Origin: an uncultured Enterobacter sp.
GTDB taxonomy: Bacteria > Pseudomonadota > Gammaproteobacteria > Enterobacterales > Enterobacteriaceae
Direction: 5' to 3'
Assembly: GCA_946477805.1 (NCBI GenBank)
Contig: CAMKZP010000236.1
Span: 1-6,232 of the forward strand
DNA length: 6,232 bases
Under the pieces are notes generated by a model. That model searched no databases, had not been told where the DNA came from, and saw only the letters and a list, made by a program, of their open reading frames with translations. Positions 1-6,232 of this stretch are shown here, piece after piece. Both the position numbers and the translations under genes were made by a program. Within the stretch, counting starts at the first letter, position 1; each line of letters opens with the position of its first letter.

Positions 1-21
1 TACGTTTTTCTTTATTTACTT

Positions 22-47
22 AAAAACTTCAGGCCTCTGCCTTTTTT
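22..47. terminator. Possible weak bidirectional terminator
   Basis: AGGC (31-34) and GCCT (39-42) form a short stem around a 4-nt loop. Five A's (22-26) lie on one side, with a 4-nt bulge, and a T-run (43-47) on the other. On the plus strand the stem runs straight into the T-run. On the minus strand the T-run comes 4 nt after the stem. It lies 10-35 bp past the stop of the DUF1795 gene, where a transcript end would be plausible. With a 4-bp GC core it is weak, and transcription may well continue to the left. Confidence 0.3.
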
Positions 48-56
48 ATTAATGGG

Positions 57-497
57 TTACAGGCCTTTATTTAAAATGAAACTACTCACACAGTGCTGCA
101 ACCTTCCAATTTCGTTTTTCATGGACTGCTCATCAGGGTAAAGTGAAGTGAAATTAATCAATTCATTTTTTGAATGAAGGCAGGAGAACGTTACCTGCCA
201 GACACGTTGCCCCGTGCCGGATCCGGACAGAAAGCTGTAAACAACCTGAATGGTGTTATCAAAAACATTGCCTTCGTTCACCTCTTCCATCTGTACGAGA
301 TTAAATTGGTAAAATACTTTTTCTGCGTTATCTATTTGTCGTGAAATATGTTCAGCGAAGGTCCGTTCAGGCGGAAGTCGGTCTCTGTTGACCGTAATCT
401 GCTGTCCGGTTCTGAACGAAATAACGTTAACGGTCTGATACCTGATTTCTTCGTCAAAAGTCAGGGTGCCTTCGAGGCAAACTAAGCGGTTGTCCAT
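57..497 (-). CDS. DUF1795/DcrB-like protein, Eag-type chaperone-like
   Basis: A 146-residue protein with no signal peptide and no membrane segment, so probably cytoplasmic. Length and layout match the DUF1795/DcrB-related family, which includes the Eag chaperones that bind N-terminal transmembrane segments of PAAR/Rhs type VI effectors. The similarity is by eye: an N-terminal strand region with EGTLTF (9-14) and QTVNVISF (21-28), then a helix spanning FAEHISRQIDNAEK (47-60), the usual site of the family's RQL..EK pattern. After it come YQFNLVQMEEV (63-73) and C-terminal strands and helix including FTSLYPDE (116-123). The start is supported by AAGGAG ending 5 nt before the ATG. It follows the ABC exporter after 53 bp and a hairpin, in the same direction, so it is probably the distal gene of the secretion operon or the first of a linked cargo module. 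It is visibly more AT-rich than the exporter genes. Family assignment is fairly good; a chaperone role is inference. Confidence 0.72.
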   Translation of the reverse strand: MDNRLVCLEGTLTFDEEIRYQTVNVISFRTGQQITVNRDRLPPERTFAEHISRQIDNAEKVFYQFNLVQMEEVNEGNVFDNTIQVVYSFLSGSGTGQRVWQVTFSCLHSKNELINFTSLYPDEQSMKNEIGRLQHCVSSFILNKGL

Positions 498-502
498 ATT
501 TA

Positions 503-508
503 CTCCTT
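503..508 (-). promoter_or_regulatory. Strong Shine-Dalgarno for the DUF1795 gene
   Basis: AAGGAG on the minus strand lies 5 nt upstream of the ATG at 497. It is the best ribosome binding site in the window; the upstream genes have only weak matches. This fits separate and possibly higher translation of the small protein relative to the exporter. Confidence 0.75.
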
Positions 509-520
509 GTTGAAGGGGCT

Positions 521-543
521 CGCAGCCATCACAGATGGCTGCG
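521..543 (-). other. Perfect 10-bp hairpin between exporter and DUF1795 gene
   Basis: The arms CGCAGCCATC (521-530) and GATGGCTGCG (534-543) are exact reverse complements around a 3-nt loop. The hairpin starts 7 nt after the exporter stop codon and ends about 12 nt before the next Shine-Dalgarno. On the minus strand it is followed by AGCCCCTTCAAC and no U-run, so it is not a standard intrinsic terminator. It could stabilise the upstream mRNA 3' end, mark a processing site or weaken read-through. The structure is directly visible; its role is not known. Confidence 0.7.
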
Positions 544-550
544 CCGGGGG

Positions 551-2713
551 TCAGATAGCCTCTAATACTGGCTTTGAGGCGTTAATAAATTTAATGAAAT
601 CGGCCTTTGACACTTCATTCACGCCGTGGCGGTTAATCTGAATAATGCGGTCGGCGCTGAGGATAGTTTCAGGGCGGTGCGCGATAATGACCCGGGTGAC
701 GTTCATGTGCTTAATGGCATCATTGATAGCACTTTCCCTGGCCACATCCAGATGGCTGGTGGCTTCATCAAGGATCAACAGCCTGGGGTTACGGTAAAGC
801 GCGCGCGCCAGGATCACCCGCTGCACCTGGCCACCGGACAATGATGACCCCATATCGCCAACCATGCTGTTATAGCCCATCGGCATCGCCATGATATCGC
901 CATGAATCTGCGCGATACGTGCCGCTTTTTCGACCTGCTGCTTGTCAAGGCTGGCGTCAAAGAAGCTAATGTTATCCATGATAGAACCGGCAAACAGCAT
1001 GTCGTTTTGCATCACGCTGCCAATCAGATCGCGGTAATGGGTCATCCCCAGTTTGCTGTGATCGACACCGTTGATGCTGATGCTGCCAGAGTTGGGCTTG
1101 AGCAGGCCCAGCAGCAGTTTGGCCAACGTGGTTTTACCCTGCCCGGAAGGGCCAATGATGGCAACAAATTCGCCTGCCTCAATCGCCAGATTGAAGTTAG
1201 AGAAGATGTCAGGATCCGTAGCCGAATAACGGAATGACAGGGCATTGATGTCCAGACGAACCGGCCCTTTCTCATCGGCCAGCGCCACGTTGCTTTCCAT
1301 ATTTTGCTCTTTTTCGCTAAGCACAATATCTGAGAGACGTTCCCCGTGCAGGCGCAGCATCTTAAACTCGATCAGCGCATTGATAAGCCCGGCAGAGCGG
1401 GAGATAAACTGATCGGAAAACGAAATAAACGCCACCAGCATCCCGCTGGTAAAGTTACCGTCCAGTACCTGAGCGGCCGCCAGCCAGACCAGCACGATCT
1501 TGCCGACACCCGAGATCGTGCCCTGCAGGGTGCTGAAGCCAATCGACAGTTTTTGCGTGGTAATGCCTTTATTGGTCGATTCCACGGTTTCATTGGTAAA
1601 CGTGGAAACGCGCAAATCCTGCTTATTATTGAGCTTGATGGCCTGAACGCCGCGAATTGATTCCAGCAGTTGCGACTGTACGACCGCTGAGGCCATCAGC
1701 TGGTCTTCATTCGCCTGACGGAAAGGTTCAAAGGAGATCCAGCGGATCAGCGCATAGAGCAGGAAAAGGCCGATGACCACCAGGGTCAGACTTGCGTTAT
1801 AGGTAAAGATAACGGCAAGGGTGACCAGTGCCATCACGCCGTCGAAAATAGACGAGATGAAGCGGCCGGTGAGCGTGCTTTGAATATTTGAAATAGAGCC
1901 AAAGCGCGAAAGAATATCTCCCACGTGGCGCTCTTCGAAGTAGCTGAGCGGCAGCCCAAGCAGGTGGGCGCAGAGATTGGAGGACCACTGCACGCTCAGC
2001 ATGCTGGAAAACCAGGTCGTTACCCAGCTGCGTAATGCCGAAATGACGTTCTGGAACAAGGTGATGCAGACAAAGGCCACGCCGAGCAGGGTCAGCAAAT
2101 CGCGATCTGCCGATACCAGGACCTGATCGATTACCCACTGCATATAAAACGGCGTGATGATACCGAAGAATTCCAGAGCCAGCGACAGCAAGGCGACCTG
2201 CATAAAGGCCGAACCGATCCCTGACACGCTGCGGATCAGATTCAGCATAGAGATGGATTTTTTCTCTTCCTTTTTCTCAAACGTTGCCGCCGGATAAAGT
2301 TCCAGCGCGACGCCGGTAAAAGAGGCCGAGACTTCATCCATCGCGACTTTGCGGATGCCGCGCGCTGGATCGTGAATAACGATTTTGTTTTTCGCGATGC
2401 TCTTAAGCACCACGAAATGATTTAAGTCCCAGTGCAGTACGCAGGGAAGGCTCAGCTTGTCCAGCTCATCCAGTTCAAGACGTACCGCACGGCAGCCCAA
2501 CCCCATATGTTGTGCAAAAGAGATCACGTTGGAGAGCGTGCTGCCCTTAAGCGACGTCGGGAAGCGCTGGCGCAGAGACACCATATCAATGTGGTGGCCG
2601 TAATAGCCGGCAATCATGCCGACGCAGGTCAGCCCGCATTCCGCTGCCTGCGTCTGGCGTAATACGGGCAGCCTGTGGCGGAACGACAAATTCAGTTTGT
2701 GAAATAAATCCAT
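551..2713 (-). CDS. C39-peptidase ABC exporter (bacteriocin/microcin type I secretion)
   Basis: A 720-residue inner membrane exporter of the CvaB/MchF/RaxB kind, which cleaves a double-glycine leader from its cargo and drives export with ATP. The N-terminal C39 peptidase (about 14-140) has the complete catalytic set: Q20 and C26 in RQTQAAECG, H99 in LNHFVVL and D115 in HDPARG. The transmembrane domain covers about 160-450. The nucleotide-binding domain has Walker A GPSGQGKT (521-528), Q-loop Q569, signature LSGGQ (625-629), Walker B LLILDE (645-650) and H-loop H679. No key residue is missing, and its length is close to the roughly 700 residues of CvaB/MchF. The ATG at 2713 is 25 bp past the stop of the adaptor gene; its Shine-Dalgarno is poor (GGGT), which fits translational coupling. 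Closest to colicin V-type exporters from memory of those sequences, but the cargo is unknown, so no symbol is given. Confidence 0.95.
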   Translation of the reverse strand: MDLFHKLNLSFRHRLPVLRQTQAAECGLTCVGMIAGYYGHHIDMVSLRQRFPTSLKGSTLSNVISFAQHMGLGCRAVRLELDELDKLSLPCVLHWDLNHFVVLKSIAKNKIVIHDPARGIRKVAMDEVSASFTGVALELYPAATFEKKEEKKSISMLNLIRSVSGIGSAFMQVALLSLALEFFGIITPFYMQWVIDQVLVSADRDLLTLLGVAFVCITLFQNVISALRSWVTTWFSSMLSVQWSSNLCAHLLGLPLSYFEERHVGDILSRFGSISNIQSTLTGRFISSIFDGVMALVTLAVIFTYNASLTLVVIGLFLLYALIRWISFEPFRQANEDQLMASAVVQSQLLESIRGVQAIKLNNKQDLRVSTFTNETVESTNKGITTQKLSIGFSTLQGTISGVGKIVLVWLAAAQVLDGNFTSGMLVAFISFSDQFISRSAGLINALIEFKMLRLHGERLSDIVLSEKEQNMESNVALADEKGPVRLDINALSFRYSATDPDIFSNFNLAIEAGEFVAIIGPSGQGKTTLAKLLLGLLKPNSGSISINGVDHSKLGMTHYRDLIGSVMQNDMLFAGSIMDNISFFDASLDKQQVEKAARIAQIHGDIMAMPMGYNSMVGDMGSSLSGGQVQRVILARALYRNPRLLILDEATSHLDVARESAINDAIKHMNVTRVIIAHRPETILSADRIIQINRHGVNEVSKADFIKFINASKPVLEAI

Positions 2714-2738
2714 GATAAACCCGATAAAATAATTACAC

Positions 2739-3998
2739 TTACAAAGACGTCATTTTTCCCAGCGCGTTTAGCGGCTCGAGTACCCATTCGTAGATACGAC
2801 GCTTATCCACGATAAAATCCGCTTCCAGCCCGCTGCCGGGCCTCAGGCTGACCTGTTTTCCGTAGGCCTGTACCGTCTGACGATCGAGCGTTACCTTGAC
2901 CTGATACATCGCCTCCTGGACCTGGCCGTCACCGGTGATGGTTGAAACTTCATGAGGAGACAGGGCAGATTTTGAGATCTCCAGCACCGTGCCGTACTGC
3001 TGGCCAAATTTTTGCCAGGGGAACGACTCATAGCGCAGCACCACGCGCTGTCCCGGACGGATAAAGCCTATCGCCCGGCTGCTGAGCATGATCCGCGCCT
3101 GTAAATGGGCGTTGTCCGGCAGCAGCATCGCCAGCGTTTGCCCCGCCGTGACAATTTGCCCCTGTTTCACCAGCACGGCGCTGACCGTCCCTTTTTCCGG
3201 CGCGCGTAAATCCACTGAACGGCGCGATTCGTTCTCCATCATTGACTGCGTGATGTCAGAAAGTTTCTGCTGAAGCTCGTTCTGCTGCTGGTAATAGGTG
3301 AGAGGTTGTTCACGCAGCTGCTGTCGTGCCAGTGCCAGCTGCTGACGCACGTCGATGCGCTGGCGCGCGACATCCTGCAAACGCACGCTGGCGTCCAGCA
3401 CATCATTTTGCTGCTGTTCCACCTGAGTATTTGAGGCATAGCCTTCCCCGCGCATGGCGATAACTTTATTAAGCTGCGTTTTCGCCAGCTCGATTTGCTG
3501 GGTGCGCTGGCGGTAGATGGTGTCCAGCTCGGTAGATTGCTGTTCGAGCAAACTGACCTTTTCCTGCAACGATTTCAGGGTTTCCGTATTGAGCTTTTCA
3601 AGGTTGGCAAGCTGATTATTCAAACCCTGCTTCTGGAGTTCCAGCTGGCTGGCAATCGCCTCGCGGGTCTGACCGTAACGGGTAGAAATCTCCGAAGAAA
3701 CGGTCGCAATCTGGCTGCCCTTTTGTACGTTGTCCCCCTCACGCGACGGCAGTGCAATCACCGTACCGGCCGTCATTGCGGTAATGTTCATCATCCCGCT
3801 TTCGGGCACCAGCACGCCTTTTGCGGTTTCCCGCTTGGTATAACTGCCAAAAATGCAAAAGGCGATCAGCACCGCCACCAGGACGCAGACCAGCGCGATC
3901 GTCAGCCACCGGAAAGGCGGGCAGTAGAGCGCCACCGTTCCCAGGACTTTCGTTTTTTTGGCATCCAGCGATTCTTTACGAAACAGTTCGTTATTCAT
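2739..3998 (-). CDS. HlyD/CvaA-family periplasmic adaptor of the type I system
   Basis: The membrane fusion protein that links the ABC exporter to the outer membrane channel. From the ATG at 3998 it has 419 residues. It has a short cytoplasmic N-terminus, one transmembrane helix (about 29-52, rich in V/L/A/I) and the first biotinyl-lipoyl half (about 58-103, with GTVIALPSREGDNVQKG). A long Gln-rich coiled-coil hairpin follows (about 108-258). The second lipoyl half (about 263-293) contains RAPEKGTVSAVLVKQGQIV, and a beta-barrel domain contains RYESFPWQKFGQQYGTV. The C-terminal KRRIYEWVLEP matches the end of CvaA-type adaptors as I recall them. The frame extends to a TTG at 4004. The ATG is preferred because GGGA lies 9 nt upstream, but the TTG cannot be excluded. 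The gene begins 15 bp after the channel gene stops. Confidence 0.92.
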   Translation of the reverse strand: MNNELFRKESLDAKKTKVLGTVALYCPPFRWLTIALVCVLVAVLIAFCIFGSYTKRETAKGVLVPESGMMNITAMTAGTVIALPSREGDNVQKGSQIATVSSEISTRYGQTREAIASQLELQKQGLNNQLANLEKLNTETLKSLQEKVSLLEQQSTELDTIYRQRTQQIELAKTQLNKVIAMRGEGYASNTQVEQQQNDVLDASVRLQDVARQRIDVRQQLALARQQLREQPLTYYQQQNELQQKLSDITQSMMENESRRSVDLRAPEKGTVSAVLVKQGQIVTAGQTLAMLLPDNAHLQARIMLSSRAIGFIRPGQRVVLRYESFPWQKFGQQYGTVLEISKSALSPHEVSTITGDGQVQEAMYQVKVTLDRQTVQAYGKQVSLRPGSGLEADFIVDKRRIYEWVLEPLNALGKMTSL

Positions 3999-4013
3999 GA
4001 GCAAAATTCCCGG

Positions 4014-5333
4014 TCATGCCGCATTACAGTTAAAAATTTTCATCGCGGCATAATCGAGCGAGCCGGTAGCAGATTTTAATTTGACGATCGACTGGATCAG
4101 GGCGTATTGCGCCTGGGCCAAATCCTGAATCGCCTGGTAATAGTCTTTCTCTGCGTTGAACTCGTCGAGCAGCGTCCGCTGGCCGATTTCCCGCCCGTAG
4201 CGGGTCGACGACAGGCGCTTTTCCGCTGACGCGATAGCGCGTTCATAGGCTTTAATGCGCGACTGGCCGTTCCTGACGCCGGAGGCGGCCTGTATAGCCT
4301 GCTGCTCTGCTTTACGCCGGGCATCGATCACCAAATCTTTGCTTTGCGCGTAGCGGTGCGCTGCCTCCAGGCTTTGAGAGATCTGGCTGCCACCGGCAAA
4401 TAGCGGGACCGACACATTGACGCCAATCACCGTGTTGTCGGTTTTGGAGGTGGTGCCGAACAGCGTGTCGAGATAGTTACCGTCCTCTGCACGACTCCAG
4501 TTTTTGCCATAACCCGCCTGAAAAGTGACCACAGGAAGATGGCTGGAGGTGGCCGTGATAATGTCGGCCTCACTGCCTTTCTGCGTCTGAATCGCGGCCA
4601 GCACCTCCAGGTTATTCGCCGAGGCCTGGCGCTTTATCTGCTCAGGGAGAATGGTGTCGCGAAAGCGTACGCAGCTCATGCTGCTGTCTGAAATGCGCCG
4701 CGCATCCAGGCCGGTCAGCTGACGAAAAGAGACGTAGGCATCGTTGAGGTCGTTTTCGGCGGCCAGCTCATCGGCCGTGGCTATGTCGTAGTTTGCCTGG
4801 GCTTCGGCTTCATCCAGCCGCGTGCCGTCGCCCACTTCCAGCGCTTTTTGCGCCTGCTTCAGCCTGGCGCGAAAAGCCGTGACGATCCGCTGACTGGTCT
4901 CAAGCACGCTGCGCTGGTACACCACGCTGTAGAACGCGGTCGTAACATCATCGATCAGTTTTTGCTGAGCAATCAGCAGATTCACATCCGCCAGATCGCC
5001 GATCGCGACGCTTCTGCGCCAGGTGGCATATTTTGCGATGTCGAAAATGGGCTGCGTCAGGTTAACGCTGTAGCTGTGACGGGTAACGCCGGCGGAATAG
5101 GCGGCATCGGGCTGATCGGTTTTTGTCCACGAGCCGTCAAGCGTCACCACCGGCAGTAATCCGGCAAATCCCTGATATTTTTTTTGACCATCGGCATCGT
5201 GTGCATTGCGGGCGGCATTCATTTCTGCATTATAAGCATTAGCCGCAATAAGCGATTCCTGAAGCGACAACGCGCAGGCGTGCCCGCAGAATAAAAACGC
5301 TCCCGCCAGAAGAAGGATTAATTTGATAAACAT
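4014..5333 (-). CDS. TolC-family outer membrane channel of the type I system
   Basis: An outer membrane efflux protein of 439 residues that would form the trimeric channel-tunnel for this exporter. The ATG at 5333 begins a classic signal peptide: MFIK, a hydrophobic LILLLAGAFLF core, and a likely cleavage site after HACA. The mature protein shows the two-fold repeat of TolC proteins. The first half has LPVVTLDGSW, LTQPIFD and GDGTRLDEAEAQ; the second has LPVVTFQAGYG, VPLFAGG, GQRTLLDEFNAEKDYYQA and a final LKSATGSL. The frame is open 23 codons further up, to 5402, but that start would overlap the regulator and bury the signal peptide, so 5333 is preferred despite a weak Shine-Dalgarno. The gene lies 22 bp after the regulator and 15 bp before the adaptor. 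No lipobox is seen, so a TolC-like rather than lipoprotein type is likely. A dedicated channel gene is not universal: colicin V export uses host TolC. Confidence 0.93.
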   Translation of the reverse strand: MFIKLILLLAGAFLFCGHACALSLQESLIAANAYNAEMNAARNAHDADGQKKYQGFAGLLPVVTLDGSWTKTDQPDAAYSAGVTRHSYSVNLTQPIFDIAKYATWRRSVAIGDLADVNLLIAQQKLIDDVTTAFYSVVYQRSVLETSQRIVTAFRARLKQAQKALEVGDGTRLDEAEAQANYDIATADELAAENDLNDAYVSFRQLTGLDARRISDSSMSCVRFRDTILPEQIKRQASANNLEVLAAIQTQKGSEADIITATSSHLPVVTFQAGYGKNWSRAEDGNYLDTLFGTTSKTDNTVIGVNVSVPLFAGGSQISQSLEAAHRYAQSKDLVIDARRKAEQQAIQAASGVRNGQSRIKAYERAIASAEKRLSSTRYGREIGQRTLLDEFNAEKDYYQAIQDLAQAQYALIQSIVKLKSATGSLDYAAMKIFNCNAA

Positions 5334-5355
5334 AAAATTTCGCACGCGTTGATAA

Positions 5356-6012
5356 TTAAAAAAAAGAACTCTGATGCAAGAAGCGCAGTAATTCACTTTC
5401 ATTTTTCAGATGCAGCTTATTCATGGCATTTCTTTTCTGTGTCGAGACGGTGCTCAACGCGCGGCATTTTTTAGATGCAATTTCAGAAAGCGAGTATCCT
5501 TGGTGAATAAGATTAATCACTTCCCATTCTTTGGCCGTGAGATCGTCGCGTTCCTGCTGCAAATGCCCCTGAACAGATTGCGAAACATAGGGCTCAGACG
5601 CGTGCGGCGTCAGCACATGCAACAAGGCAGCCAGCAGTTCCTGCGGCGTATCCTGGCTGCTGATCATAATATCAGCCCCGGCATCGAGTATTTTTTTCAA
5701 CAGCACCGATTTCATATCATTTGCAAAGAAAACCGTGGTAATCCGCTTATTTCCGCATAACGAAGCCAGCAGTTTTCTGATTTCTACTTCGCGAAAACAG
5801 CCATCAAAAAGACAGGAGGGGTCCATAAAAATAATGTCAAACTTGTTCTCCTCTGCGGCTTTTAACAGATTTTCCGGTTCGGGAAAGTGGTGCAAGTGAA
5901 ACTCACTGATATTCATCTCACGCTGGATAAACGAACCAATCAAATCATAGGACATATGATATTTGTGGAAATACGTCATACTCAGCGTATCAAGCGTTAT
6001 TTTATTGTTCAT
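5356..6012 (-). CDS. LuxR-type regulator with degenerate receiver-like domain
   Basis: A 218-residue DNA-binding regulator. The C-terminus (about 155-213) is a LuxR/FixJ helix-turn-helix: LTAKEWEVINLI, then GYSLSEIASK and the recognition-helix region STVSTQKRNAMNKL. The N-terminal 130 residues have a receiver-like pattern with FDIIFMDPS, where D64 sits at the phospho-acceptor place, and ILDAGADIMISSQDTPQELL. The paired acidic residues near the N-terminus are not evident, the usual Thr/Ser after the fourth strand is replaced (VFFAND), and the conserved Lys before the fifth loop is Ser (ISSQ). This resembles RcsA/BglJ-type proteins, which act without phosphorylation and pair with RcsB; that partnership is inference here. 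It stands 22 bp before the channel gene and is probably co-transcribed with it. It is also just downstream of a fimbrial gene and could instead or additionally control fimbriae, as FimZ-type regulators do. The start at 6012 has no good Shine-Dalgarno. More AT-rich than the exporter genes. Confidence 0.88.
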   Translation of the reverse strand: MNNKITLDTLSMTYFHKYHMSYDLIGSFIQREMNISEFHLHHFPEPENLLKAAEENKFDIIFMDPSCLFDGCFREVEIRKLLASLCGNKRITTVFFANDMKSVLLKKILDAGADIMISSQDTPQELLAALLHVLTPHASEPYVSQSVQGHLQQERDDLTAKEWEVINLIHQGYSLSEIASKKCRALSTVSTQKRNAMNKLHLKNESELLRFLHQSSFF

Positions 6013-6033
6013 AGACTATTTCATTGCTGTAAG

Positions 6034-6059
6034 TGTGAAATTCCGCATAGCGCGGCACA
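6034..6059 (-). promoter_or_regulatory. Bulged hairpin in the leader of the regulator gene
   Basis: TGTG (6034-6037) pairs with CACA (6056-6059), and CCGC (6043-6046) pairs with GCGG (6052-6055). A 5-nt loop closes the structure, and a 5-nt AAATT bulge lies on one side. It sits 21 bp upstream of the regulator start, so it would be in the 5' leader if the candidate promoter next to it is used. It could affect translation or be chance; there is no U-run for a terminator. Confidence 0.25.
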
Positions 6060-6063
6060 TATT

Positions 6064-6093
6064 ATTATCCAGCCACAGCGAACCCGGACTGAA
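6064..6093 (-). promoter_or_regulatory. Weak candidate sigma-70 promoter for the regulator-exporter operon
   Basis: On the minus strand, TTCAGT (6088-6093, three of six matches to the -35 consensus) and GATAAT (6064-6069, five of six to the -10) are 18 bp apart. They fall in the 96-bp gap before the regulator, about 50 bp from its start. This is the only large gap upstream of the exporter genes. The poor -35 would fit a promoter needing an activator, but that is inference, and other AT-rich hexamers are nearby. Confidence 0.3.
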
Positions 6094-6104
6094 TATATAA
6101 ATTC
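6091..6104. promoter_or_regulatory. Imperfect palindrome, possible operator
   Basis: GAATATATAAATTC is a 14-bp inverted repeat with six of seven pairs matched. It overlaps the -35 side of the candidate promoter, just past the end of the fimbrial chaperone gene. A symmetric site here could bind the LuxR-type regulator or an Rcs-type dimer, but it does not clearly match the RcsAB box, and short AT-rich palindromes are common by chance. Confidence 0.22.
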
Positions 6105-6108
6105 ATTG

Positions 6109-6232
6109 TTATAACTGCTTTTTATAAGGAACCTGTTTGCCGTAATCGTCTATCACCGTCCAGTTCAATTCCCGATGACTTCCGCTCTGCGGGGCCTGGA
6201 AAGTCGCTGATGAAAACGGTTCAACCATGGTC
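6109..6232 (-). CDS. Fimbrial (PapD-like) periplasmic chaperone, C-terminal fragment
   Basis: The frame ends at a TAA at 6109-6111 and is open to the window edge, giving the last 40 residues of a gene that starts outside the window. VEPFSSATF, then LNWTVIDDYG and a short basic tail, is the pattern that closes the second domain of chaperone-usher pilus chaperones: a PF-S motif, then a strand ending in W..I-NDYG. Such proteins hold pilin subunits in the periplasm and deliver them to the outer membrane usher. It is on the same strand as the regulator, with its stop 96 bp away, so a fimbrial operon probably ends at this point. The family call rests on a short fragment. Confidence 0.62.
   Translation of the reverse strand, partial: TMVEPFSSATFQAPQSGSHRELNWTVIDDYGKQVPYKKQL

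Noticed and set aside
521..543. Hairpin as an intrinsic terminator of the exporter operon
   Set aside because: No T-run follows on the minus strand, and the next gene begins close by with a strong Shine-Dalgarno.
3999..4004. TTG start two codons upstream for the adaptor gene
   Set aside because: The ATG at 3998 is the more usual codon and has an acceptably spaced GGGA. The difference is only two residues and cannot be settled from sequence.
3495..4079. A 194-codon open frame on the plus strand
   Set aside because: It lies opposite the adaptor gene, whose domain motifs are unmistakable. The plus-strand product shows no recognisable domain and looks like an antisense shadow.
5334..5402. Upstream extension of the channel gene to an ATG at 5402
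   Set aside because: It would overlap the regulator by 47 bp, has no Shine-Dalgarno and places 23 residues before an evident signal peptide.
6091..6104. The palindrome as a true RcsAB box
   Set aside because: It shares the GAAT and ATTC-like ends only loosely and lacks the spacing of the known box, so it is kept only as a low-confidence possible operator.
1..6232. CRISPR array, tRNA/rRNA genes, insertion sequences
   Set aside because: No spaced direct repeats, transposase or integrase coding region or RNA gene pattern is seen, and coding regions fill almost the whole window.

Overview
The window reads as chromosomal accessory DNA of an enterobacterium, or a close gammaproteobacterial relative. 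The transporter genes are of ordinary mid-GC composition and resemble the colicin V/microcin exporter families of Enterobacteriaceae. The right edge carries the end of a chaperone-usher fimbrial chaperone, and the regulator resembles RcsA/BglJ-type proteins. No species can be named from the sequence alone.

Every gene lies on the minus strand, so transcription runs from right to left. At the right edge (6109-6232) are the last 40 codons of a PapD-like fimbrial chaperone. A 96-bp gap follows, with a weak candidate promoter, a palindrome and a leader hairpin. Next come a LuxR-type regulator with a degenerate receiver-like N-terminus (5356-6012), a TolC-family outer membrane channel (4014-5333), a CvaA/HlyD-type periplasmic adaptor (2739-3998) and a C39-peptidase-containing ABC exporter of the CvaB/MchF kind (551-2713). 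The last gene is a small DUF1795/DcrB-like protein resembling the Eag chaperones of type VI effectors (57-497). The four genes from regulator to ABC exporter are separated by only 15-25 bp. The last gene sits 53 bp further on, behind a perfect 10-bp hairpin and with its own strong Shine-Dalgarno sequence.

Together, channel, adaptor and ABC exporter form a complete, apparently functional type I secretion machine. It should cleave a double-glycine leader peptide from its cargo and export the cargo across both membranes in one step. It brings its own outer membrane channel instead of relying on the housekeeping TolC. No double-glycine precursor is encoded in the window, so the cargo probably lies beyond the left edge or elsewhere in the genome.

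The feature most worth following up is the pairing of a leader-cleaving type I exporter with a DUF1795/Eag-like putative chaperone. That family is best known for holding hydrophobic segments of type VI (PAAR/Rhs) effectors. This suggests either a chaperone-assisted type I cargo or an adjacent toxin module just off the left edge.
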